In this document: positions 1 to 6,507 of the stretch, piece after piece
Layout: the number at the start of each line of letters is the position of its first letter
Numbering within the stretch: the stretch's first letter is position 1
The notes under the pieces: model-generated
The model's input: only the letters and a program-made list of their open reading frames with translations
Databases searched by the model: none
What the model was told of the DNA's origin: nothing
Source: Rhizobiales bacterium Ga0077525
GTDB lineage: Bacteria; Pseudomonadota; Alphaproteobacteria; Rhizobiales; Xanthobacteraceae
Length of the DNA: 35,955 nucleotides
Direction: 5' to 3'
NCBI GenBank assembly: GCA_001464835.1
Contig: LNDS01000050.1
Coordinates: 1 to 35,955, forward strand
Program-made: the position numbers and the translations under genes

Positions 1-138
1 CCGCGCGGAGACCTCATCGCCCCGATTCCAACGATCAAAATCCGGGATCAGGATGCCCGTTTCGTCAATTACGCAACGATCCCCCTCCAGGGGAGGGTGA
101 AGGAAGGGGACTGTGCTACACACAGCAGTTGTCTTTGA
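1..138. other. Window edge; no complete gene seen
   Basis: No complete gene is visible here. On the + strand the first reading frame stays open from the window edge to a TGA at 136-138 (45 codons), so this could be the tail of a gene that begins outside the window, but I do not recognise the encoded peptide. Positions 89-118 hold a short CCCCTCC/GGGGAGG palindrome that looks like a degenerate half of the MITE-like repeat found elsewhere in the window. Confidence 0.3.
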
Positions 139-152
139 ATCCAGGAAAGACG

Positions 153-965
153 ATGCAAGGCCTCTCGCTCTGCCCGCTGACGATCATTCGCGCGCCGCAC
201 CGTGAACTTGTCGAAGCCGCCGCAATTGGCGGCTTCGATTCTGTCGGCCTGCGGCTGATTGCGCCGCGGCCCGGCGATCCCGTGCACCCGCTGGCCGGCG
301 ATGCCGCCGCCATCAAGGATCTCGGCCGCCTGATGGCGGATAACGGCATCACTCTCTTCGACATTGAATCGTGCTGGCTGTTGCCGGCGACCGAGCCCGC
401 TTCGATCCGGCCGGCGCTTGAGGCCTGCGCCGCCCTTGGCGGGCAGTATGTTCTCGTCGCCGGCAACGATCGGGAGTGGAGCAGACTGGCATCGAATTTC
501 GCGACGGTCGCGGCGCTTGCCGCCGAATATGGCCTGCGTGTCGGTATCGAGCCGACGTCGTTCTGCGTGCTCAACCGGCTGTCACAGGCGGTCGACCTTT
601 TGGCCCAGACCAAGGCTGCCAACGCCGGCATTATCATCGACACGTTGCATATGGTGCGGGCTGGCGAGACGGCGGCCTCAATCGCCGCGCTCGATCCTGG
701 TCTCATCGCCTATGCCCAGATTTGCGACGGCGGCCCGGCGCAACCGGTTGATGCCGCAGGCTTGATGGCCGAGGCCCGCGGGGCGCGGCTGCTGCCGGGC
801 GAGGGCGTGCTGCCGCTGAACGATATGCTCGATGCCCTGCCGCCGGATGTGAGGATTGGCGTCGAGGCGCCGACGCTCGAACTGACCGCGCTGCCGGTGA
901 ATGACGCCGCCAAGCGCGCCGGCGATGCAACGCAGCGCTTCATGCAGGCGCGCGCGGCGCGCTGA
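153..965 (+). CDS. Sugar phosphate isomerase/epimerase family protein (TIM barrel)
   Basis: A 270-residue protein of the AP-endonuclease-2/xylose-isomerase-like TIM-barrel family. The visible marks are the alternation of short hydrophobic strands and helices, a mid-protein strand ending in an acidic residue (VGIEPTS) and a later strand IIIDTLHM; in this family such Glu, Asp and His residues bind the divalent metal at the barrel mouth. The ATG at 153 is chosen because AGGAAAG lies four bases upstream; a TTG at 129 would add eight residues but has no comparable site. The substrate cannot be read from the sequence: relatives act as sugar epimerases, inosose dehydratases or hydroxypyruvate isomerases. 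A glutathione transferase gene follows after about 70 bases and may be co-transcribed. Confidence 0.8.
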   Translation: MQGLSLCPLTIIRAPHRELVEAAAIGGFDSVGLRLIAPRPGDPVHPLAGDAAAIKDLGRLMADNGITLFDIESCWLLPATEPASIRPALEACAALGGQYVLVAGNDREWSRLASNFATVAALAAEYGLRVGIEPTSFCVLNRLSQAVDLLAQTKAANAGIIIDTLHMVRAGETAASIAALDPGLIAYAQICDGGPAQPVDAAGLMAEARGARLLPGEGVLPLNDMLDALPPDVRIGVEAPTLELTALPVNDAAKRAGDATQRFMQARAAR

Positions 966-1038
966 CCCCCGCTTGCGCTTCCGCAGGAGCGGTGCTGCTA
1001 TGCGCCCGATTTTAGAAATCCCCAGGAGGAAACCCGAA

Positions 1039-1725
1039 ATGATCAAGTTCTACTATTCCGGCGCGCCGAACCCGATGAAGGTGGCGCTGTTTCTCGAGGA
1101 AACCGGCCTGCCGTACGAGCCGATCCCGGTCGATACCCGCAAGGGCGACCAGCACAAGCCGGAATTCACCGCGATCAATCCGAACGCCAAGGTGCCGGTT
1201 ATTATCGATGGCGGCACCACCGTGTTCGATTCCAACGCCATCCTGCTGTACCTCGGCGAGAAGACCGGCAAGTTCATGCCGCCGGCCGGCGACAAGGCGC
1301 GCGGCGAACTGCTGTCCTGGCTGATGTTCATTGCCTCCGGCGTCGGGCCTTATTCGGGCCAGTCGGTGCACTTCCGCAACTATGCGCCGGAGAAGATCGA
1401 ATACGCCACCAATCGCTATATGTACGAAGCGCAGCGTCACTACGGCATCATCGAAGCGCGGCTGGCGAAGCAGAAATACATGCTGGGCGACACCTACACC
1501 ATCGTCGACATGGCGCTGTGGGGCTGGGCGCGTCTGATCCCGGTGGCGCTCGGCGATACGTACTGGGCCAAATTTCCGCACCTCAAGAAGCTGATCGACG
1601 AGATCAGCGCCCGCCCCGCCGCCGCCCGTGCGCTGGCCATCAAGGACAAGCACACCTTCAAGGCCGAATTCGACGACGAGGCCAAAAGGGCCATGTTCCG
1701 GCATTTGCACGAGAAGGTGGCGTAG
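1039..1725 (+). CDS. Glutathione S-transferase family protein
   Basis: A cytosolic glutathione transferase of 228 residues. The N-terminal thioredoxin-like half begins MIKFYYSGAPNPMKV, carries the conserved cis-proline segment (NAKVPVI, about residues 52-58) and the glutathione gamma-glutamyl contact motif DSNAIL a little later. The all-helical C-terminal half contains GPYSGQSVHF and a conserved N-cap Asp region (LGDTYTIVDMALWGW), resembling the YfcG/Ure2p-like (Nu) class, whose members often have disulfide reductase or peroxidase activity. The start is fixed by AGGAGGA at 1023-1029. An MITE-like repeat follows the stop codon. The class is inferred from motif similarity; the physiological substrate is unknown. 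Confidence 0.88.
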   Translation: MIKFYYSGAPNPMKVALFLEETGLPYEPIPVDTRKGDQHKPEFTAINPNAKVPVIIDGGTTVFDSNAILLYLGEKTGKFMPPAGDKARGELLSWLMFIASGVGPYSGQSVHFRNYAPEKIEYATNRYMYEAQRHYGIIEARLAKQKYMLGDTYTIVDMALWGWARLIPVALGDTYWAKFPHLKKLIDEISARPAAARALAIKDKHTFKAEFDDEAKRAMFRHLHEKVA

Positions 1726-1770
1726 GGCTTTACTATTTACGTGCGGTCTTGGCCGCAAATGCTGTCGGAC

Positions 1771-1900
1771 TCCCTCTCGCCGTTGGGGAGAGGGTCGGGG
1801 TGGGGGGCAAGTGCCTTAGAGATAGGCTATAACCCCTCACCCGCCCGCCGAAGCTATAGCGAAGGCGGGCGACCTCTCCCTATGGGAGAGGTGAAGAAAG
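1771..1900. repeat. MITE-like palindromic repeat, family 1, copy A
   Basis: About 130 bp of intergenic sequence built from nested inverted segments: a CCCTCTC/GAGAGGG hairpin on the left, a GGGGTGGGGGG/CCCCTCACCC pair in the middle, and CCTCTCCC/GGGAGAGG on the right. Closely similar copies lie at 2521-2648 and 10674-10816. The right edge ends in ATGGGAGAGGTGAAGAAAG directly before the ppa ribosome-binding site, so the element forms the 5' leader of ppa. Such non-coding elements are common in Rhizobiales intergenic DNA; no transposase is present. Confidence 0.8.
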
Positions 1901-1910
1901 GAATGCCCCC

Positions 1911-2480
1911 ATGGACCTCAAGCTGATCTCTTCCGGCCGCAACCCGCCGCACGACGTTCACGCCATCATCGAGATACCGCTCGGCGGCGTGCCGGTGAAA
2001 TACGAATTCGACAAGACCTCGGGCGCGATCTTCGTCGACCGCTTCCTGCACACGGCGATGTTCTATCCCGGAAATTACGGCTTCATCCCGCATACTTTGT
2101 CGGACGACGGCGACCCCTGCGACATCCTGGTCATCTCACAGGTGCCGGTGGTGCCGGGCGCGGTGATCCGCTGCCGGCCGGTCGGCGCGCTGCTGATGGA
2201 AGACGAGGCCGGCAATGACGAAAAGATATTGGCCGTGCCGGTCGATGCGCTGCACCCGTTCTACAAGGGCATCACCAGCTACCGTGATTTGCCGGACGTG
2301 ATGTGCGAGCAGATCGCGCATTTCTTCCAGCACTATAAGGATCTGGAAAAAGGGAAGTGGGTGTCGATCGTGCGCTGGCTCGATGCGCGTGAGGCCGAGC
2401 AGCTGATCATGGAAGGCCTCGAGCGGGCGCAGAGTCCGAAAGCCGTGAAGAAGAAGCCGGCGAAGAAGGCGAAGAAGTAA
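1911..2480 (+). CDS. ppa: Inorganic pyrophosphatase (family I)
   Basis: Hydrolyses pyrophosphate to two phosphates in the cytoplasm, pulling biosynthetic reactions forward. The 189-residue protein shows the family I hallmarks: VKYEFDKTSG near residue 25 (substrate-binding Lys/Glu), the tyrosine-rich MFYPGNYGFIP segment, and the metal-binding signature DDGDPCDILVI at about residues 64-74, whose three aspartates bind Mg2+. The body matches the usual 170-180 residue bacterial enzyme; the extra length is a Lys/Ala-rich tail at the C-terminus. The ATG at 1911 follows an AAAGGA site located immediately after the upstream repeat. It appears to be transcribed alone, with repeats on both sides. Confidence 0.96.
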   Translation: MDLKLISSGRNPPHDVHAIIEIPLGGVPVKYEFDKTSGAIFVDRFLHTAMFYPGNYGFIPHTLSDDGDPCDILVISQVPVVPGAVIRCRPVGALLMEDEAGNDEKILAVPVDALHPFYKGITSYRDLPDVMCEQIAHFFQHYKDLEKGKWVSIVRWLDAREAEQLIMEGLERAQSPKAVKKKPAKKAKK

Positions 2481-2520
2481 GCAGTCAATGGATGGATGCG
2501 GCGCCCCACGTGCTGCTGGA

Positions 2521-2648
2521 CTCCCTCTCCCCTGGGGGGAGAGGGTTGGGGTGAGGGGGCAAGTGACTGTCGGTAGACCTTAGCCCCTCACCCGCCCGCC
2601 TTCGCTAAACTCGGCGGTCGAGCTCTCCCCATGGGCGAGGTAAAGAAG
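2521..2648. repeat. MITE-like palindromic repeat, family 1, copy B
   Basis: A second copy of the element at 1771-1900, lying between the convergent ends of ppa and the flavoprotein gene. It keeps the order CCCTCTCC/GGAGAGGG hairpin, GGGGTGAGGGG, CCCCTCACCC and the right-hand edge ATGGGCGAGGTAAAGAAG, with base changes that weaken the right hairpin. As RNA it would fold strongly and could act as a bidirectional terminator between the two genes (inference). Confidence 0.8.
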
Positions 2649-3275
2649 TCACCGTCCCCCCTTGATCCCCAGATACGGCCGCGCCTTCAACAGCTCCGCT
2701 AGGTGCGCGGTGTTCGACGCCAGCATCTTCGTCCACTTGTCGACCACCTTGGGCGGCTTCTTGAATTCTTTGTACTCTTTCGAGCCCATCGCCTCGCCGA
2801 CCCAGTAGGTCGAGCCGCCGGCGGGAATCGTGAAGCCGACCTCGAAAAGAGCCTGCAACACTTCGGCCCCGACATGATGCGCGCCGTCTTCATTGCCGAC
2901 GACGCAGCACACCGCCACTTTGCCATAAGACGGCATGCGGCCGCGCTCGTCCTTCTCGTCGAGGAAAGCGTCCATGCGCTCCAGCACGCGCTTGGCGACG
3001 CTGGATGGCTGGCCGAGCCAGACCGGCGAACCGATCACCAGAATGTCGGCGGCCAGGACTTTCTTGAGAAGCTTCGGCCAGTCGTCGCCGCGGCCTTCGT
3101 CGGACGTCACGCCCGGCTTGATGTTGTAGTCGGCGGCGCGGACGATCTCGCCCGCGACGTCGTAGGGGTTAAGCGCATCGAGAAACTGTTTCAGCAGCAC
3201 GTCGGTCGATGACGTCTCTTTCGCCTTTGAGTCTTTCAGGCTGCAATTGAAGGCGAGGGCGGTGAGCGACGCCAT
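2649..3275 (-). CDS. Flavodoxin/NADPH-dependent FMN reductase family protein
   Basis: A 208-residue flavodoxin-fold protein. The N-terminal strand and phosphate loop read ALAFNCSLKDSKAKETSST, the typical (N)(C/G)SL..S..T FMN phosphate-binding pattern, and the middle contains ILVIGSPVWLGQPSSVAKRVLERMD, the conserved 'SPxWxGxPSS' flavin-contact loop of the NAD(P)H:FMN reductase/WrbA-like group. It probably transfers electrons from NAD(P)H to flavin or quinone-like acceptors; the specific substrate cannot be told. The ATG at 3275 is preferred over an in-frame start 33 bases upstream because the previous gene ends in TGA one base before it (TGACATG), a common translational-coupling arrangement. 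Confidence 0.82.
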   Translation of the reverse strand: MASLTALAFNCSLKDSKAKETSSTDVLLKQFLDALNPYDVAGEIVRAADYNIKPGVTSDEGRGDDWPKLLKKVLAADILVIGSPVWLGQPSSVAKRVLERMDAFLDEKDERGRMPSYGKVAVCCVVGNEDGAHHVGAEVLQALFEVGFTIPAGGSTYWVGEAMGSKEYKEFKKPPKVVDKWTKMLASNTAHLAELLKARPYLGIKGGR

Positions 3276-3276
3276 G

Positions 3277-3591
3277 TCAACTTTCGCCACGCGGGAAGAC
3301 GCGAACATTGGCGGCGGGCGCGCGGACTTCGGCGTTGACTTCGTTGGGCTGTTTCGGCGCCAGCGGCGTCGCGGTCGGCGCGCCGGCAGACTTCGGTGCG
3401 GGGCGGCGGCCGAGCGTCCAGTTGAATTGCATCTTCACTTCGGGGTTGGGCACCGACCAGCACGAGCCGTCGGCGTCCATGAACACGACCCAGACCAAGT
3501 CGTATTCAGGGCCGTAATCGATGACGAAATGCGCCCAGCCATTGCCCTTGGCGGTATGCATCGGCAGCGGCGGATCAAGTTGTGTAATCAT
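3277..3591 (-). CDS. Conserved hypothetical protein coupled to the flavoprotein gene
   Basis: A 104-residue protein I cannot assign to a named family. The first 60 residues are a compact, aromatic-rich stretch (GNGWAHFVIDYGPE, then LVWVVFMDADGSCW, then a NWTLGRR motif) that looks like a small beta domain, and the last 40 residues are a Pro/Ala-rich, probably disordered tail. There is no signal peptide or membrane segment. Its stop codon lies one base before the flavoprotein start, so the two are very likely co-translated. An internal ATG at 3561 is a possible alternative start. It is probably a real gene, given the codon usage and coupling; its function is unknown. Confidence 0.6.
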   Translation of the reverse strand: MITQLDPPLPMHTAKGNGWAHFVIDYGPEYDLVWVVFMDADGSCWSVPNPEVKMQFNWTLGRRPAPKSAGAPTATPLAPKQPNEVNAEVRAPAANVRVFPRGES

Positions 3592-3703
3592 CGAAGGCCC
3601 ACGGTTGGTCGTGGGGCCTAACGGTTCAGCCCGGCGGACGGTTCCAGGAGGCGGATCGATTCAGGGACACGGCAACGTTACCGAGCTGACATAGGCGGCG
3701 CAT

Positions 3704-4597
3704 TCAGTCGTGCAAACCGGGCGCGACTTTCTTCGCCACATCGACCAGCGCCGCCGTGGTCGGCGTCATCGGTTCGCGCTGCGGCACGACGAGGCCGATG
3801 GTCTGCACCGCATCCGGCGTGGTGATCGGAATGGCGCGGATCGTATCGGTGAGGCCGAGCGTTTGCGCGATCTTTTCCGGCATCACGCTGGCCCAGCGGC
3901 CGGTGCGCACATGCGAGAACAGCAGGATCATCGAATCCGACTCCAAAGTCGGCCGTGACTCGCCGCCGGCGCTTTTCAGCAGGCGATCGATAATGCGCCG
4001 GTTCTGCATGTCGGGTGTCAAAAGACACAACGGCACCTGCGCCACTTCCGCCCAGGTCACGCTGTCGCGCGTGCCGAGCGGCGCGTCGGCCGAGGTCAGC
4101 AGCCGGTAATGCTCGTGATAGAGCGGGATCATGCTGACGCGGCCGAGCGGCTCGTTCTCGACATAGGTAATGCCGGCGTCGATCTCGAGGTTTTCCAGCA
4201 GTTCGAGAATCTCCACCGAGGTGCGGGAGTAAATGGTGAACTGTACATTCGGGTGCTTTTCGCGGTACGGCGTGGTCAGGGCGGCGACCATCGCCAGCGC
4301 GGTCGGAATCGCGGCAATGCGCAGCCGCCCGGACAGGCCGAGCCGCAGCGCGTTGATCTCGTCGCGCATGTTGCGGGTGTCGCCGACGATGCGCCGCGCC
4401 CATTCCAGTACGCGGTCGCCCTCCGGCGTGAAGCCCTGGAAGCGCGAGCCGCGCAGCACCAGCAGCACGCCCATTTGCTCCTCGATCTGCTTCACGCCGG
4501 CCGACAAAGTCGGCTGGGTGACGCCGCAGGCCTCGGCGGCGCGGCCGAAGTGCCTTTCGCGGGCCAAGGCCAGCAGGAACTCCAGTTTGTCGATCAC
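3704..4597 (-). CDS. LysR-type transcriptional regulator, divergent from formate dehydrogenase
   Basis: A 297-residue LysR-family regulator. The N-terminal winged helix-turn-helix (residues 1-60) reads LEFLLALARERHFGRAAEACGVTQPTLSAGVKQ; the remainder is the periplasmic-binding-protein-like effector domain (from about residue 90, LSGRLRIAAIPTALA). Translation starts at a GTG. It is transcribed away from the formate dehydrogenase operon, sharing a 170-base intergenic region with a perfect LysR-type palindrome, so it most likely controls fdh expression and its own gene, as FdsR-type regulators do in other formate oxidisers. It resembles OxyR in site type, but the effector domain has no pair of cysteines equivalent to the OxyR redox switch, so peroxide sensing is unlikely. 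The effector is unknown; formate is a reasonable guess. Confidence 0.9.
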   Translation of the reverse strand: MIDKLEFLLALARERHFGRAAEACGVTQPTLSAGVKQIEEQMGVLLVLRGSRFQGFTPEGDRVLEWARRIVGDTRNMRDEINALRLGLSGRLRIAAIPTALAMVAALTTPYREKHPNVQFTIYSRTSVEILELLENLEIDAGITYVENEPLGRVSMIPLYHEHYRLLTSADAPLGTRDSVTWAEVAQVPLCLLTPDMQNRRIIDRLLKSAGGESRPTLESDSMILLFSHVRTGRWASVMPEKIAQTLGLTDTIRAIPITTPDAVQTIGLVVPQREPMTPTTAALVDVAKKVAPGLHD

Positions 4598-4678
4598 GGT
4601 TTTCTCTATGAAATCAATGTCTTAGGAAAAACGACCCGCACCATATTGGTACGGTTTTGTGCCGCAAACACATTACCA

Positions 4679-4699
4679 TTGATAGGTTTTGCCTATCAA
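4679..4699. promoter_or_regulatory. LysR-type operator between lysR and fdh (ATAG-N7-CTAT)
   Basis: A perfect inverted repeat with 8-base arms, TTGATAGG and CCTATCAA, separated by TTTTG. It contains ATAG-N7-CTAT, the T-N11-A type core bound by LysR-family regulators. Another CCTAT follows at 4700-4704. A weaker dyad (GGTACGG, then TTTTG, then TGCCGC) is centred near 4656, about 33 bases or three helical turns upstream, which suggests paired recognition and activation sites (inference). No clear -35/-10 pair was picked out. Confidence 0.65.
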
Positions 4700-4767
4700 C
4701 CTATGGGGAATGCGGGATTGTACCCAGTCTGGAACGCCTGCAAACAGAGGGACTTAGGGAGCAGGCA

Positions 4768-6504
4768 ATGAATATGCACAATCCGCCGCAAAGCGGCGGC
4801 AATGGTCATGGGGGCGGCAAGGGCAAGGGCGCCGGCCGGCGCAAGTCGCCGCGCACGCCAAAGGGCCGCCAGATCGATCCGGCCGCGCTGCGCGACGTGC
4901 AGGCTTTGTTGATCGACCGGCCGCGCCGCCGCGATCTCCTCATCGAACACCTGCATCTCATCCAGGATCACTACGGCCACATCTCCGCGCCCCATCTTGC
5001 CGCGCTCGCTTTCGAGATGAAGATGGCGATGGCGGAAGTCTACGAAGTCGCCACCTTCTACGCGCATTTCGATGTGGTGAAGGATGGCCCGCCGCCGCCG
5101 CCGGTCACCATCCGCGTCTGCGATTCATTGTCCTGCGCCATGGCCGGCGCTGAAAAACTTCTCGCCACGTTGCCCGGCGCGCTCGGCCAGGATGTCCGCG
5201 TCGTGCGTGCGCCCTGCATGGGCGCCTGCGACCGCGCGCCGGTCGCCGCCGTCGGTCATGTGCAGACGTTTCACGCCACGATCGACAATCTGACCGCCGC
5301 CGCCAAGGCGAAACCGCATGCCCATGCCTGGCATCCGGCCATCGACTTTGCCGCCTATCAAAAAGCCGGCGGCTATTCCTTGCTGAAAGACGTGCTGGCG
5401 GAAAAGCGCACGCGCGACGATCTCATCAAGATCGTCAGCGATGCCGGCCTGCGCGGCCTCGGCGGCGCCGGCTTCCCGACCGGGCGCAAATGGACGCTGG
5501 TGCGCGCCGAACCGGCGCCGCGTTTGTTCGCCGTCAATTGCGACGAGGGCGAACCGGGCACGTTCAAGGACCGTCATTATCTCGAACAGGACCCGCACCG
5601 CTTCATCGAAGGCATGTTGCTCGCCGCTTATGTGGTCGAGGCCGCCGACACGTATCTCTATGTCCGCGACGAGTATCCGGAAATCCGCCTGATGCTGGCC
5701 GAGGAAATCACCAAGGCCGAGCAGGCCGGGTTGATGCCGCACACGCGTATTCATCTGCGCCGCGGCGCCGGCGCTTACATCTGCGGCGAAGAATCGGCGA
5801 TGATCGAGTCGATCGAAGGCAAGCGCGGCCTGCCGCGCCATCGCCCGCCTTATCTGGCGCAGGTCGGCCTGTTCGGCCGTCCGACGCTCGAACAGAACGT
5901 CGAGACTTTGTACTGGATCCGCGATCTGGTCGAGCGCGGGCCGCAATGGTTTACGTCGCAGGGCCGCCGCGACAAGAAGGGCTTCCGCAGTTTCTCGGTG
6001 TCCGGCCGCGTCAAGAATCCCGGCGTCAAGCTGGCGCCGGCCGGCGTCACCATGAACGAACTGATCAACGAATTCTCCGGCGGCATGCTCGACGGTCACA
6101 CGCTCAAGGGCTTTCTGCCCGGCGGCGCGTCCGGCGGCATCTTTGCGCCTGACATGGCCGACCTGCCGATCGACTTCGGTACCTTCGAGCCGCATGGCGG
6201 CTTCGTCGGCTCGCACGCCGTCGTCGTTTTGTCCGACAAAGACGACATGAAGGCGGTCGCGCTCAATCTCCTGAAATTCTTCGAGGACGAGAGTTGCGGC
6301 CAGTGCACGCCGTGCCGCGCCGGCACCGAGAAGGCCGTCAAGCTGATGGCGCAGGGGCCGTGGAACGTCGAACTGTTGAACGAGTTGGCCGCATTGATGC
6401 GCGACGCCTCGATCTGCGGCCTCGGCCAGGCGGCGCCGAATCCGCTCTTGAGCGTCCTCAAATATTTCCCCGATGACCTGACGAAACCGATGGGGACCTG
6501 GTGA
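4768..6504 (+). CDS. fdh1B: NAD-dependent formate dehydrogenase, fused NuoE/NuoF-like beta subunit
   Basis: The electron-output subunit of a soluble, NAD+-reducing formate dehydrogenase. Of its 578 residues, roughly the first 195 match the NuoE/FdsG thioredoxin-like domain with [2Fe-2S] ligands C118, C123, C150 and C154. The rest match NuoF/FdsB: the glycine-rich FMN/NAD site GLRGLGGAGFPTGRKW, CDEGEPGTFKDR, GAGAYICGEESAMIESIEG, and the [4Fe-4S] motif ESCGQCTPC (C510, C513, C516) with C550. In the Rhodobacter and Cupriavidus Fds enzymes these are separate proteins; the fusion matches the two-subunit Fdh1 of Methylobacterium, whence the symbol. The ATG at 4768 follows AGGGAG; a longer frame from 4657 would run through the operator. 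The alpha subunit gene follows after 3 bases. Confidence 0.94.
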   Translation: MNMHNPPQSGGNGHGGGKGKGAGRRKSPRTPKGRQIDPAALRDVQALLIDRPRRRDLLIEHLHLIQDHYGHISAPHLAALAFEMKMAMAEVYEVATFYAHFDVVKDGPPPPPVTIRVCDSLSCAMAGAEKLLATLPGALGQDVRVVRAPCMGACDRAPVAAVGHVQTFHATIDNLTAAAKAKPHAHAWHPAIDFAAYQKAGGYSLLKDVLAEKRTRDDLIKIVSDAGLRGLGGAGFPTGRKWTLVRAEPAPRLFAVNCDEGEPGTFKDRHYLEQDPHRFIEGMLLAAYVVEAADTYLYVRDEYPEIRLMLAEEITKAEQAGLMPHTRIHLRRGAGAYICGEESAMIESIEGKRGLPRHRPPYLAQVGLFGRPTLEQNVETLYWIRDLVERGPQWFTSQGRRDKKGFRSFSVSGRVKNPGVKLAPAGVTMNELINEFSGGMLDGHTLKGFLPGGASGGIFAPDMADLPIDFGTFEPHGGFVGSHAVVVLSDKDDMKAVALNLLKFFEDESCGQCTPCRAGTEKAVKLMAQGPWNVELLNELAALMRDASICGLGQAAPNPLLSVLKYFPDDLTKPMGTW

Positions 6505-6507
6505 ATC

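Noticed and set aside
3704..4597. Identity of the LysR regulator as OxyR
   Set aside because: The operator looks OxyR-like, but the effector domain lacks the paired redox cysteines and the neighbours are formate genes.
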